Shown piece after piece: positions 1 to 8,127 of a DNA stretch of 26,572 bases. A program made the translations under genes and the position numbers. Location of the stretch: positions 1 through 26,572 of the forward strand of contig DAOUBA010000174.1 of the NCBI GenBank assembly GCA_034432855.1, read 5' to 3'. The notes below the pieces were generated by a model that was not told where the DNA came from, searched no databases, and worked only from the letters and a program-made list of their open reading frames with translations. The stretch comes from DAOUBA01 sp034432855. GTDB taxonomy: Bacteria > Chloroflexota > Anaerolineae > B4-G1. Position 1 is the first letter of the stretch, and every line of letters starts with the position of its first letter.

Positions 1-818
1 TGGGGGCCAAGGTCACGGAGGAGATCGCCGCCGTGCGCGGCATTCCCGTCGGCAGCGACGCGCTCTCTCCCTGCCGCTACTATGACGTGCAGGACCTGGA
101 GGACATGAAGCATATGGTCGCCTTCTTGCGCGACGTGACCGACTATCAGGTGCCTATCCTGTTCAAGTTGGGCCCGAGCCGTCCCTATGACGACATCAGG
201 GCCTGTGTCGAGGCGGGGGCAGACGCCATCTCGATTGACGGGCTGGTGGGCGGCACGGGCGCCTCGCCGGCCATCGTCACCCAGGGCGTGGGCATTCCAA
301 CAGTGGCGTTGATCCCGCCGGCCGTGCGCGCTCTCAAGGACATGGGCGTCCATCGCAAGGTCAAGCTCTTCGTGCTAGGCGGTATGCGCGATGGATTGGA
401 TGCGTACAAGGCGATGGCCATGGGCGCCGACGGCGTCGGCTTTGGCGCGGCGGCCGAGATCGCCATGGGCTGCCGGGCCTGCATGTCCTGCCACACCGGC
501 CGCTGCCCCTATGGCATCACCTCTCAAGACCCCGAGCTTCGCGCCCGGCTCGATCCGGAGGAGGCCGGCCAGCGCCTGGCTAATTTCATCAAGGCGACAG
601 CCGAGGAGATCAAGATTCTGACCATGCTCTCCGGCCACGACGACGTCAAGGATTTGAGCGAAGAGGACCTGCGGGCGATGGACCTCGATACCGCGGCCAT
701 CACCGGGCTGAAACTGGTTGGCTACGAAAAGAAGCTGCCCTGGTGGGATGACGCGCCTGACGACCGGGAAGAACTGCTGCATGCGGGTGCGAGCAACTCA
801 CCACGTAGAAGGAGGTAG
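1..818 (+). CDS. FMN-binding glutamate synthase domain protein, 3' part (5' end outside window)
   Basis: The reading frame is open from the left edge (in-frame codons from base 3 give GAKVTEEIAAVRGIPVG), so this is the C-terminal part of a longer gene. It resembles the FMN/3Fe-4S synthase domain of glutamate synthase large subunits: a TIM-barrel phosphate-binding stretch (ADAISIDGLVGGTGASP, then FVLGGMRDG and GADGVGFG) and the cysteine cluster CRACMSCHTGRCP, which in this family ligates the 3Fe-4S centre. The family makes glutamate from 2-oxoglutarate and glutamine-derived ammonia. The missing N-terminus leaves open whether it is a full GltB or the shorter stand-alone FMN-domain type common in archaea and thermophiles. 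Its TAG stop directly follows the Shine-Dalgarno sequence of the next gene (GGAGG at 811-815), so the two genes are probably cotranscribed and coupled. Confidence 0.88.
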   Translation, partial: GAKVTEEIAAVRGIPVGSDALSPCRYYDVQDLEDMKHMVAFLRDVTDYQVPILFKLGPSRPYDDIRACVEAGADAISIDGLVGGTGASPAIVTQGVGIPTVALIPPAVRALKDMGVHRKVKLFVLGGMRDGLDAYKAMAMGADGVGFGAAAEIAMGCRACMSCHTGRCPYGITSQDPELRARLDPEEAGQRLANFIKATAEEIKILTMLSGHDDVKDLSEEDLRAMDLDTAAITGLKLVGYEKKLPWWDDAPDDREELLHAGASNSPRRRR

Positions 819-822
819 TAAA

Positions 823-1326
823 ATGCCTGCTACAAAATTCGACACCGCCGTTGTGACGAATATCATGGAACAGGCCATCGAGTTCTGCGCCGAGAAGACA
901 GGGCTCAAGGACAGAAGCCGGGTGCTGGAGGCCATGGTTCGCGGAGATTGCGCCGTCTGCGAATACTTGCGCTACGGTCTGGCCCAAGGGGTGGCCGGAT
1001 ACCTGGGCGCGGTGGACGAGACCGTCAAGTCCGTCTACACCTACGAGCCTGAGTACGCGACCGGCGGGGATGAGCCTATGGCCTCGCCCGGCATCAACCT
1101 GATCGCCCACGTCACTCGCAAGAGCGCCGCCTTCTCGTCGGTGGTGGCGGCGCTCAATTCGGCTCTGGCCGCCGAGTCTAGACGACTGGCCTGCCCAAAG
1201 GCCAGCACGCTGTGCTACGGGCTTGATGTCAGAGTTGCCGACGATGACGAGGTGCAAAGACGAATCGGCTACGGCGCTCTGGTCCACTCGCTCTACGTGC
1301 GCCCTATCGAGATCTGGCAAAGGTAG
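823..1326 (+). CDS. conserved protein of unknown function downstream of glutamate synthase
   Basis: The frame is open further upstream, but the ATG at 823 has a strong GGAGG at 811-815 with 7-nt spacing and starts after the upstream stop, giving 167 residues. I do not recognise a named domain. The protein is soluble-looking, with no signal peptide or membrane segment. It has a close cysteine pair (GDCAVCEYLRYGLAQ), a motif SPGINLIAHVTRKSAAFSS and two later cysteines (ACPKASTLCYGLD). The paired cysteines could bind metal or be redox active; this is inference. Spacing of 4 nt from the glutamate synthase stop makes it the distal gene of that transcription unit, so a role linked to that enzyme is plausible but not shown. 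Confidence 0.75.
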   Translation: MPATKFDTAVVTNIMEQAIEFCAEKTGLKDRSRVLEAMVRGDCAVCEYLRYGLAQGVAGYLGAVDETVKSVYTYEPEYATGGDEPMASPGINLIAHVTRKSAAFSSVVAALNSALAAESRRLACPKASTLCYGLDVRVADDDEVQRRIGYGALVHSLYVRPIEIWQR

Positions 1327-1647
1327 AACGGGCGGGTAGTCGTGGGCGATCATCTTAGGCGCGGGGGTTCCGTCAAAGCCGTCCACCCATTCCATCGTGG
1401 GATTGACGTTGCACACTTCTCCCAGCGTTGTCCACACCTACCTCTTCTGCAGGTCATCGGCGGTTGTCCGTCGGTGCTCATCATCCATTGCTCCCCAAAA
1501 GCGCTGCCAGTTCGTTCAGCGCGTCCACCGCGCTCGATATAGAAAGCGCGGCTACATTTGCCCCAATGCTTTTGGGTTGCGGCTGGAGACCGCGCTACGC
1601 TTTCTCCGATTCTACCACTTCTCCCCTGCCGGCCAAGACCTTGCCTC
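1327..1647. other. intergenic stretch without a convincing gene
   Basis: About 320 bases separate the unknown gene from the groESL promoter. Short plus-strand frames here lack ribosome binding sites and have unnatural composition. The minus strand across 1330-1490 reads somewhat protein-like (GEVCNVNPTMEWVDGFDGTP) but is interrupted by TAG and runs antisense into the upstream gene. I see no clear terminator for the upstream pair. Confidence 0.5.
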
Positions 1648-1676
1648 TTGACATCGCGAAAAATTTGTGGTATGAT
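1648..1676 (+). promoter_or_regulatory. sigma70-type promoter of groESL
   Basis: TTGACA at 1648-1653 and TATGAT at 1671-1676 are separated by exactly 17 nt, and TGG immediately before the -10 box makes it an extended -10. The expected transcription start (about 1683) lies just upstream of the CIRCE operator, so repressor binding would cover the initial transcribed region. Confidence 0.88.
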
Positions 1677-1686
1677 GACGCGTGTG

Positions 1687-1713
1687 TTAGCACTCTCGAA
1701 GCCTGAGTGCTAA
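1687..1713 (+). promoter_or_regulatory. CIRCE operator (HrcA binding site)
   Basis: TTAGCACTC (1687-1695), a 9-nt spacer and GAGTGCTAA (1705-1713) form the perfect CIRCE inverted repeat. In many bacteria this is the operator of the heat-shock repressor HrcA, whose activity depends on GroEL. Its place between promoter and groES predicts HrcA control of groESL. No hrcA gene is in the window. Confidence 0.97.
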
Positions 1714-1752
1714 TCCGTCATCTATACACTAAATCTTTTCGGAGGTGACAAA

Positions 1753-2052
1753 ATGGCGTTTCACATCAAACCACTGGCTGATCGGGTGGTCGTCGAACCG
1801 CTGGAGAAGGAAGAGCAGACCTTCGCCGGCGGCCAGTTGGTGCTCCCCGATACGGCCAAAGAAAAGCCCCAACAGGGCACGGTACTGGCTGTTGGCCCCG
1901 GCCGTCTCGACGAGAACGGCAAGCGCATCCCCATGGAGGTCAAAGTCGGGGACACTGTGGTATATGCCAAGTACTCCGGCACGACGTTCAAGACGGATGA
2001 GGGCAAAGAGTACCTGTTCCTGAAAGAAAGCGACATCCTGGGCATCCTGTAG
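1753..2052 (+). CDS. groES: co-chaperonin GroES
   Basis: A 99-residue protein of normal GroES length. It forms the heptameric lid of the GroEL chamber. The N-terminal KPLADRVVVEPLEKEEQTFAGG precedes the mobile-loop region, followed by GTVLAVGPGRLDENGK and the C-terminal VGDTVVYAKYSGTTFKTDEGKEYLFLKESDILGIL, all diagnostic of Cpn10. The ATG follows a GGAGGTGA ribosome binding site at 1741-1748. It is the first gene after the CIRCE operator and lies 34 nt upstream of groEL. Confidence 0.97.
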   Translation: MAFHIKPLADRVVVEPLEKEEQTFAGGQLVLPDTAKEKPQQGTVLAVGPGRLDENGKRIPMEVKVGDTVVYAKYSGTTFKTDEGKEYLFLKESDILGIL

Positions 2053-2086
2053 CAATCACCATCGTTAACTAATTAGGAGGACAAAA

Positions 2087-3721
2087 ATGGCAGCAAAGCA
2101 ACTCGTTTTCAGTGAAGAGGCCCGTCGTTCCCTGAAACGCGGGATTGATATCCTGGCGACCGCCGTCGTCACCACGCTGGGCCCCAAGGGGCGCAACGTC
2201 GCCCTCGACAAAAAGTGGGGTGCGCCCACCATCACCCACGATGGCGTCACGGTCGCCAAAGAGATCGAATTGCAGGACCCCTTCGAGAATATGGGGGCGC
2301 AGTTACTGAAAGAGGCGGCGACCAAAACCAACGACATTGCCGGCGATGGCACGACCACCGCCACTCTGCTGGCCCACACCATCATCACCGAAGGGATGAA
2401 GAACGTGGCGGCAGGCGCCAACCCCATGTTGCTCAAGCGCGGTGTTCTCGCCGGCACCGAAGCCGTTGTCGAAGCCGTCGCCGACCAGGCGATCGAACTG
2501 AGCAGCAAGGCCGAGATCGCCAACGTGGCGGCCATCTCGGCGCAGGACCGCGAGATTGGCGATCTGATCGCCGAGGTGATGGACAAGGTAGGCAAGGATG
2601 GGGTCATTACCGTCGAGGAGAGCAAGGGGTTGGAGTTCGAGACGGAGTATGTCGAGGGTATGCAATTTGACCGCGGCTACATCTCCCCCTACTTCATCAC
2701 CAGCCCGGAGACGATGGAGGCGGTCATCGAGGAGCCCTACATCCTGATCCACGACAAAAAGATCTCCGCCGCGCAGGACCTGGTGCCGGTCCTGGAGAAA
2801 CTGGTACAGCGCGGCGCGCGCAACCTGGTCGTCATAGCCGAGGATGTAGACGGTGAGGCGCTGGCGACGCTGGTGCTCAACAGGTTGCGCGGCCTGCTCA
2901 ACTGCCTGGCGGTGAAGGCGCCAGGTTTCGGCGACCGTCGCAAGGCGATGTTGCAGGACATTGCGGTGCTCACCGGTGGTCACGTCATTACCGAGGAGGA
3001 AGGCCGCAAACTGGAGAGCGCCACCATCGAGGACCTGGGGCGCGCCGACAAGGTGATTGCCACGAAGGACGAGACCACCATCGTCGGCGGGCGCGGCGAG
3101 GAGGCGCAGATCAAGGGCCGCATGGAGCAGATCAAGGTCGAGATCGAAAAGTCCACCTCGGACTATGACAAGGAGAAACTACAGGAGCGGCTCGCCAAAC
3201 TCGCCGGCGGCGTCGCCATCATCCGCGTGGGCGCGGCGACCGAGACCGAGTTGAAGGAGAAGAAGCATCGCGTAGAGGACGCGCTCTCGGCCACCCGCGC
3301 CGCGGTCGAGGAGGGCATCGTGCCCGGTGGCGGTGTGGCGTTGATCAACGCCATCTCTGCGCTCGACAAGGTCAAGATGGATTACCCCGACGAGCAGACC
3401 GGCGTCAATATCCTGCGCATGGCGTTGGAAATGCCGCTGCGCAAGATCGCCGAGAACGCGGGCGAGGACGGGGCGGTGATTCTGGACACGGTGCGGCGCT
3501 TGCAGAAGCAGAAGAAGAACCCGCGCATCGGCTACGACGTGCTCCAGAGCGAATTCCTCGACATGGTGGACGCGGGTATCATTGACCCGGCGAAGGTGAC
3601 GAAGGGTGCGCTTTCCAACGCGGCCTCCATCGCGGCGATGATCCTCTCCACCGAGGCGCTGGTCACCGAGATCCCGGAGAAGGAAAAGCCCGCAGCGTCG
3701 CCGTCAATGCCGGAATACTAA
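2087..3721 (+). CDS. groEL: chaperonin GroEL (Hsp60)
   Basis: A 544-residue chaperonin subunit that folds client proteins in the ATP-driven GroEL/GroES cage in the cytoplasm. Visible family signatures are VVTTLGPKGRNVALDKKWG near residue 30, the nucleotide-binding GDGTTTATLLA at 86-96, and the apical domain segment ending in APGFGDRRKAMLQDIAVLTGG. The late equatorial VEEGIVPGGGVALI is also present. The C-terminus ends PAASPSMPEY and lacks the GGM-rich tail seen in many GroELs. AGGAGG at 2075-2080 sets the ATG at 2087. It is the second gene of the CIRCE operon and is followed by an intrinsic terminator. Confidence 0.98.
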   Translation: MAAKQLVFSEEARRSLKRGIDILATAVVTTLGPKGRNVALDKKWGAPTITHDGVTVAKEIELQDPFENMGAQLLKEAATKTNDIAGDGTTTATLLAHTIITEGMKNVAAGANPMLLKRGVLAGTEAVVEAVADQAIELSSKAEIANVAAISAQDREIGDLIAEVMDKVGKDGVITVEESKGLEFETEYVEGMQFDRGYISPYFITSPETMEAVIEEPYILIHDKKISAAQDLVPVLEKLVQRGARNLVVIAEDVDGEALATLVLNRLRGLLNCLAVKAPGFGDRRKAMLQDIAVLTGGHVITEEEGRKLESATIEDLGRADKVIATKDETTIVGGRGEEAQIKGRMEQIKVEIEKSTSDYDKEKLQERLAKLAGGVAIIRVGAATETELKEKKHRVEDALSATRAAVEEGIVPGGGVALINAISALDKVKMDYPDEQTGVNILRMALEMPLRKIAENAGEDGAVILDTVRRLQKQKKNPRIGYDVLQSEFLDMVDAGIIDPAKVTKGALSNAASIAAMILSTEALVTEIPEKEKPAASPSMPEY

Positions 3722-3753
3722 ATCGGCATGCTCGGCTCCGTAAATGGCATACG

Positions 3754-3784
3754 AAAAGCCCCTCAGCGCGCTGAGGGGCTTTTT
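3754..3784 (+). terminator. intrinsic terminator of groESL
   Basis: A perfect inverted repeat AGCCCCTCAG / CTGAGGGGCT, extended by A and T runs on either side (arms 3754-3768 and 3769-3783), is followed by a short T tract. It sits 33 bases after the groEL stop. The flanking A run makes it usable in both directions. Confidence 0.93.
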
Positions 3785-3829
3785 CTATCGAGATGAAGAG
3801 GGGGTGTACACATAGCAGGATAGCGCCGG

Positions 3830-3858
3830 TTGACACATTCCCGGAAGTAGAATATACT
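3830..3858 (+). promoter_or_regulatory. sigma70-type promoter
   Basis: TTGACA (3830-3835) and TATACT (3853-3858) with a 17-nt spacer, about 48 bases upstream of the lipoprotein start at 3906 and after the groESL terminator. It begins a new transcription unit. Confidence 0.85.
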
Positions 3859-3905
3859 CCGTCCTGCCTTTCCGCTCAGGTTACCCGCGGAGTGACGAAG
3901 AGAAC

Positions 3906-4523
3906 ATGAAACGCAAACGGTTACCGACAATCGCCTGGCTTTCGATCGCTGGCTTTGTCTTGGGACAGATGCTCGCCTGCAATGCGCCCTCGCCGTCTCC
4001 CAATGTCCTTCCCACGGCAACCCCGGCACCTGCAACGGCAGTCCCAACCGCAGTGCCGCCCACCGCGACAGTGGCAACGGCGACTCCTACACCCATACCG
4101 CCAATAGCCACGCCTTCCACGATGACCGTGCAGATATTCCTCATTGCCCTGGAGGATAACGGCCGGTCGGGCAAGAAAATCGGTTGCGATGACAGCATAG
4201 TGCCCGTAGAGGTTGAGACACCCTACACCCGGGGTATGCTACGCGCCGCGATGGAGGAATTGCTCTCGATCCGAGACCAGTACTATGGACAATCGGGGCT
4301 GTATAACGCGCTGCACCAATCCGACCTGCAAGTGGAGCGCGTCGTGATCGAGGACGGTGTTGCCACCATCGATCTCTCCGGCACGCTGATGGTGGGCGGC
4401 GTGTGCGACAACCCGCGCATCCAAGCGCAGATCGAGGAGACGGCGCTGCAATTCTCCACCGTCCGCGAAGTACACCTCTTTGTCAACGACGTGCCGCTGG
4501 ACGATCTCTTGTCCTTACGATGA
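3906..4523 (+). CDS. GerMN-domain lipoprotein
   Basis: 205 residues. The basic N-terminus MKRKR and hydrophobic stretch end in MLAC with Cys25, a lipobox, so it is probably a lipoprotein outside the cytoplasmic membrane. Residues 26-72 are a low-complexity Pro/Thr/Ala linker. The globular rest (TMTVQIFLIALEDN, VEVETPYTRGMLRAAMEELL, VERVVIEDGVATIDLSGTLM, IQAQIEETALQFSTVREVHLFVNDVPL) fits the GerMN (sporulation/spore germination) domain. Despite its name this domain is common in non-spore-forming Chloroflexota and Cyanobacteria, where its function is not settled. Its own promoter lies upstream; the ribosome binding site is weak. A hairpin and then a sugar isomerase-like gene follow. Confidence 0.82.
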   Translation: MKRKRLPTIAWLSIAGFVLGQMLACNAPSPSPNVLPTATPAPATAVPTAVPPTATVATATPTPIPPIATPSTMTVQIFLIALEDNGRSGKKIGCDDSIVPVEVETPYTRGMLRAAMEELLSIRDQYYGQSGLYNALHQSDLQVERVVIEDGVATIDLSGTLMVGGVCDNPRIQAQIEETALQFSTVREVHLFVNDVPLDDLLSLR

Positions 4524-4524
4524 T

Positions 4525-4548
4525 GGACAGGCACAAGGGGGCCTGTCC
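4525..4548 (+). other. intergenic hairpin
   Basis: GGACAGGC (4525-4532) pairs with GCCTGTCC (4541-4548) over an 8-nt loop, directly after the GerMN gene stop and just upstream of the next ribosome binding site. No T tract follows, so it is not a typical terminator; it may affect mRNA stability or translation of the next gene. Confidence 0.55.
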
Positions 4549-4569
4549 GCAATCTGGAAGGAGACCGCG

Positions 4570-5352
4570 ATTAAACTATCCTGTGTGAGCGCCAGTTATG
4601 TGGCCGATCTGCTCTGCTATCCCGGCCCGATTGATTGGGGGCTGGCGATGGAGACGATCATCTCAAGCCCGTTGCTTGAAACGTTGGATGGCATGCTCGA
4701 CCGGCTGGCCCCGGCGCGGTTGGACGGGATCGAGTTGTGGTATCCGCACGTCTGGCCGACCAAACTGACGCCCAGGCTGGCGAGGGAGGTGCGCAGGCGG
4801 CTGGCCGCGCACGGCATGGTCTGCTGCGCCTGCGCCGGATCGGTGGGCGATCCCGATCAAGACCCCGATGGCTGCACCGAACTGTTCCAGGTGGCCCGCC
4901 TGCTCGAAGCCCCGCTCATCGCCGGCCATCTGGAACCGCATGCGATCGCCCGATTGGGCCAGATGGCCGCTCGCTTCGGGGTGCGTCTGGCCTACGAGAA
5001 CGGCCCGGATAAGAGCGCAGCCGAGATTCTCTCTGCCGTCCAGAGTGGCAACGAGTGGATCGGCATCAACCTCGATACGGGCAACCTGGCCGCGCAGGAG
5101 GGCGACCCGGTGCAGGCCGTGCGCGAGTTGGGGCAACGGATCATGCACGTGCACTTCAAAGACGTACCCGCCGTCGGCGCACACGACTGCGTCGAACTGG
5201 GTAGGGGTATCGTGGACGCGGCGGGCGTGATCCGCGAACTCAAGGCTATCGGCTACGACGGCTGGCTAAGCATCGAGATCGAGACCGGCGACCGCGATCC
5301 CACTGCCGAGATCCTGGCCAGCGCGGAGACGGTGCGGCGGCTGTGGGGATGA
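4570..5352 (+). CDS. sugar phosphate isomerase/epimerase-like TIM barrel protein (apparent ATT start)
   Basis: About 260 residues from 4570. The sequence fits the xylose isomerase-like/AP endonuclease 2 fold: RLDGIELWYPHVW, HGMVCCACAGSVGDPDQD, an active-site region ARFGVRLAYENGPD, then WIGINLDTGNLAAQEGDP, IMHVHFKDVP and GYDGWLSIEIETGD. The Glu/Asp/His/Glu metal-binding pattern of the family is present. The substrate cannot be told. No ATG fits the expected N-terminus IKLSCVSASYVADLL. The frame-open ATG at 4480 lies inside the upstream gene, while AAGGAG at 4558-4563 is ideally spaced for ATT at 4570; GTG 4585 is 21 nt from the site. The stop overlaps the next start (ATGA). Confidence 0.78.
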   Translation: MKLSCVSASYVADLLCYPGPIDWGLAMETIISSPLLETLDGMLDRLAPARLDGIELWYPHVWPTKLTPRLAREVRRRLAAHGMVCCACAGSVGDPDQDPDGCTELFQVARLLEAPLIAGHLEPHAIARLGQMAARFGVRLAYENGPDKSAAEILSAVQSGNEWIGINLDTGNLAAQEGDPVQAVRELGQRIMHVHFKDVPAVGAHDCVELGRGIVDAAGVIRELKAIGYDGWLSIEIETGDRDPTAEILASAETVRRLWG

Positions 5353-6371
5353 TGTCTCCTGCCTGTGGAACGGGCTTTCGTGCCTGCTGCGCGCTCTTCG
5401 CCCTCTGCCTGCTCCTGCCCGCCTGCGCCTCCGAACCCGCCATCACTCCGCCTGCGCCCACGGCGACGGGAAGCGCCGCGCCGACTCTCGCGCCCACGCC
5501 GTCTCCTTTGCCTGCTACCGTCATTGCACTGCCACCCACGCCAACTGCCACTCCCGCACCGGTTGTGCACCCGGTTCAGTCCGGCGACACGCTGTTGGGA
5601 CTGGCGCTCCAATACGGTGTGCCCATCGCGGCGATCCAACTGCAAAACGATCTGGGCGAGTCCACCATCATCTACGTGGGACAGACGCTCACCATCCCGC
5701 CGTCTGCCGGCTGGGAAACCGCCTCGCCATTCTGGGCGGTGTACGCAGTAAGAGAGGGCGAGACGCTGGTAAAGATCGCCCGGCGGTTCGGGTTGGAAGT
5801 GACGGCGATCCTGGCCGCCAACGGCCTGAGCGACGCCGGTTCGCTGCGGGCCGGCCAGCAGTTGGTGCTGCCGCTGGACGCGCCGATGGTCGCGGCTGTG
5901 CCCACCGCCACGCCGCTCCCGCCCCCCAGCCCGATGCCCGCCCCAACCGCAGAGGCGACCCACGCGCCGCCCGCCGACGTAGCCGATTGGCCGCGCGAGG
6001 TGGCGCGGCTGATCAACGAGGTGCGCGCCGCCCACGGCCTGCTGCCGCTGGCGTACAACGAGACGTTGGCGCGGGCCGCCCAGGCCCACGCGGACGACTG
6101 TTCCGCGCGCGGCTGGTGCAGTCACACCGGCTCGGATGGCGCCAACATCAAGACGCGCATCCAGCGCGCGGGCTACGTCCCCAGCAATTGGGCCGAGTGC
6201 TGGGCGTGGACCCGATCCCCGCAGGCGACGGTTGACGTGTGGATGAACGAGACGCCGCCCAACGACCCGCACCGGCGCACGCTGCTCTCTTCGTGGCTCA
6301 CCGAGGTCGGCGTGGGCGTGGCCCCGGCCGGTTGGGGCTACTACTTCATCGCCGATTTCGGCCGACCGTAG
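5349..6371 (+). CDS. LysM-LysM-CAP domain lipoprotein
   Basis: 340 residues from ATG 5349, which overlaps the upstream TGA by 4 nt (an in-frame GTG is at 5343). A hydrophobic stretch ends in LLPAC with Cys26, a likely lipobox. After a Pro/Thr linker come two LysM domains, at about 73-117 (HPVQSGDTLLGLALQYGV) and 132-176 (YAVREGETLVKIARRFGL), which bind peptidoglycan or chitin-like glycans. A second Pro-rich linker leads to a CAP/SCP domain at 217-338 with its hallmarks: LINEVRAAHGLLPL, AQAHADDC, SHTGSDG, NWAECWAW, and NDPHRRTLLSSWLTEVGVGV. It probably sits on the cell surface, anchored to lipid and wall. Bacterial CAP proteins have no agreed enzymatic activity. The gene is likely cotranscribed with the isomerase-like gene. 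Confidence 0.93.
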   Translation: MMSPACGTGFRACCALFALCLLLPACASEPAITPPAPTATGSAAPTLAPTPSPLPATVIALPPTPTATPAPVVHPVQSGDTLLGLALQYGVPIAAIQLQNDLGESTIIYVGQTLTIPPSAGWETASPFWAVYAVREGETLVKIARRFGLEVTAILAANGLSDAGSLRAGQQLVLPLDAPMVAAVPTATPLPPPSPMPAPTAEATHAPPADVADWPREVARLINEVRAAHGLLPLAYNETLARAAQAHADDCSARGWCSHTGSDGANIKTRIQRAGYVPSNWAECWAWTRSPQATVDVWMNETPPNDPHRRTLLSSWLTEVGVGVAPAGWGYYFIADFGRP

Positions 6372-6393
6372 ATACAACACTTGCTCACGGTTG

Positions 6394-6402
6394 TGGTATA
6401 AT
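6394..6402 (+). promoter_or_regulatory. extended -10 promoter
   Basis: TGG-TATAAT (TATAAT 6397-6402) lies 14 bases before the ATG at 6417. No good -35 box is seen at 17 nt (ACAACA at 6374-6379 is weak), but the TGn extension can compensate. Confidence 0.55.
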
Positions 6403-6416
6403 AGGCGACGAGGACG

Positions 6417-6701
6417 ATGATGAGCCACTGCTGTGAATCCACATTACCCCTGATCCATCCGACCACCAGCCGCATCACGGCGGCCAACCGTTGGGATCAT
6501 TTCCTGGCGCGCTGGGGCGTCAACCGCGAGGGACATCGTATCGAGCCGGGGCTGTATGCGCTGATCGGCCGGAAGGAGATAGCCTGCGGCGGGAGTGTGA
6601 CCGCATGCTGCGGGAACGCGACGGCGTGCTGCGGACCTGTAGGCACCGATGACGGTGGCGACAGGGACGGAGCCGGTAGTTGTTCCTGGATAGGCAAGTA
6701 G
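6417..6701 (+). pseudogene. truncated HgcA-like corrinoid protein, N-terminal fragment with foreign tail
   Basis: The first ~48 codons (two early Cys, then ITAANRWDHFLARWG and EGHRIEPGLYAL) resemble, from memory, the start of HgcA/CdhD-like corrinoid proteins annotated as acetyl-CoA synthase gamma-like or mercury-methylation proteins, which normally continue into ANYTLSFDALR and the NVWCAAGK cap-helix motif. Here the similarity stops abruptly after GLYAL. The rest (IACGGSVTACCGNATACCG and onward) is Cys-rich, low complexity and unlike the family. In another frame the same DNA reads as charged helical protein, which suggests a recombination joint near base 6558. A full HgcA is over 300 residues with membrane helices; none of that is in the window. 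The promoter and start remain. The restriction-modification module begins 7 nt after the stop. Confidence 0.5.
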
Positions 6702-6708
6702 AGGCCAG

Positions 6709-8127
6709 ATGACGGAGTATTCGACCCGCGACCAATCCATCGCCGTCCTCAAAGAGCAACTACGGTTGTTCGCATTCGCTGGCTCTTCTCTCCCCACGTC
6801 AGCAGCCCTGCCTATACATATACAAGAGGGACTGACCAAGCGTGAAAGGCTGGCGGCATTGCTAGAGGGTGAGTTGAACTTTCATGGAGAGAGCAGCAAT
6901 TATGCTTCTCACGATCTCCACGCATTTGCTGCCAAGTTCCCACCTCAGTTGCCACGCGCCTTCATCCGCGGCCTCACGGTGCCCGGTGACATCGTCCTTG
7001 ACCCAATGGTAGGATCGGGCACAACGATTGTCGAGGCTCTACTTGAGGGACGTTATGGAATCGGCCTTGATCTTGATCCCCTGGCATTACGGCTCAGCAG
7101 CGTCAAAACGATGCCGCTAGACGTGGATGATATACGGGTGGCCGGGGACCGGGTTATCTCAATAGCCAATACCCTGCTATCGAACGGAAGTATAGTGGAT
7201 CAAGAATTGGCTCGGCAATTCGATGAGCGTTCACGGGATTTCGTTGATTACTGGTTTTTGCCAACGACGCAACGAGAATTGATGGCCCTTGTGCTGGCTA
7301 TTCGTAGTGTGACAGAACCATCCGTAAGGCGTTTTCTTGAACTCACCTTCTCGTCCATCATCGTGACCAAATCAGGAGGAGTTTCTCGTGCACGGGATCT
7401 GGCACACAGTCGCCCTCACAGAGTTGAAAAAACACCCAAGAACGCACTCGAGCAGTTCTCTCTGCGCCTGCGTAAGAATCTGGTAAGCATTTCACAGCTT
7501 CGGACAGATGGAACTAACGCGCTTTCACTGGCCGGAGACGCGCGGGCGATGCCCCTGGCAGATGGTGTCGTGGATCTGGTGGTAACCTCACCTCCTTATG
7601 CAAACGCTATAGACTATATGAGAGCACATAAATTCTCACTGGTATGGTTGGGAGAGTCCATAGCCGATCTATCGGAACTCCGAGCCGAGTATATCGGCGC
7701 CGAACGAGTAGGAAATTCACCCGCATTACAGATCGCACTGCCCGAGCGCCCGGAGACAATCATCGGACGCCTGAGGGAACGTGATGCGAAAAAGGCGGCC
7801 ATCTTGCGCAAGTACTTTGCCGAGATGAGGCAGGTATTGGCAGAGATGCATCGTGTATTGCGTGACGATTCGTCCGCTGTGGTAGTGGTGGGCACCTCGA
7901 TTATGCGCGGAATTGACGTGCAGACACACTATTGTCTGGCCGACATTGCGGCCAGTGTGGGTTTCGAGGTGGTAGGGGTAGTGCAACGTTTGTTGGATCG
8001 AAACAAGCGCATGATGCCAGCGCGCTTTGGCAGGAAATCGGACTCGATGATCGAACAACGGATGCACGAGGAATACGTGATCGGGCTTCACAAACATTCC
8101 CAAGGAGCATCGTATGCCAACCCGTGA
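6709..8127 (+). CDS. DNA methyltransferase, probably N4-cytosine type, of a type II R-M system
   Basis: 472 residues. An N-terminal motif YASHDLHAFAAKFPPQLPR (65-83) precedes the AdoMet-binding motif I DPMVGSGTTIVEALLEG (from 98) and GIGLDLDPLALRLSS. The catalytic motif IV TSPPY is at 293-297, within DLVVTSPPYANAIDYMRAHKFSLVWLG. SPPY is typical of exocyclic amino methyltransferases, most often N4-cytosine. Motif I lies N-terminal to motif IV, as in the DNA methylase group with the HxxxAKFPPQ motif. The protein should modify a specific DNA site and protect the host from the overlapping endonuclease gene (14-nt overlap). GC content and codon choice are visibly lower than in the neighbours, which points to acquisition. 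AGAGG before the ATG is a modest ribosome binding site. Confidence 0.9.
   Translation: MTEYSTRDQSIAVLKEQLRLFAFAGSSLPTSAALPIHIQEGLTKRERLAALLEGELNFHGESSNYASHDLHAFAAKFPPQLPRAFIRGLTVPGDIVLDPMVGSGTTIVEALLEGRYGIGLDLDPLALRLSSVKTMPLDVDDIRVAGDRVISIANTLLSNGSIVDQELARQFDERSRDFVDYWFLPTTQRELMALVLAIRSVTEPSVRRFLELTFSSIIVTKSGGVSRARDLAHSRPHRVEKTPKNALEQFSLRLRKNLVSISQLRTDGTNALSLAGDARAMPLADGVVDLVVTSPPYANAIDYMRAHKFSLVWLGESIADLSELRAEYIGAERVGNSPALQIALPERPETIIGRLRERDAKKAAILRKYFAEMRQVLAEMHRVLRDDSSAVVVVGTSIMRGIDVQTHYCLADIAASVGFEVVGVVQRLLDRNKRMMPARFGRKSDSMIEQRMHEEYVIGLHKHSQGASYANP

Noticed and set aside
1327..1500. Protein-like reading on the minus strand (GEVCNVNPTMEWVDGFDGTPAPK)
   Set aside because: It is cut by a TAG just upstream, has no ribosome binding site, and continues only as antisense of the plus-strand gene at 823-1326. 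At most it is a remnant.
5253..6428. Minus-strand 391-codon frame opposite the LysM-CAP gene
   Set aside because: Low-complexity Arg/Gly/His composition and no recognisable motif; the plus strand has complete LysM and CAP domains.
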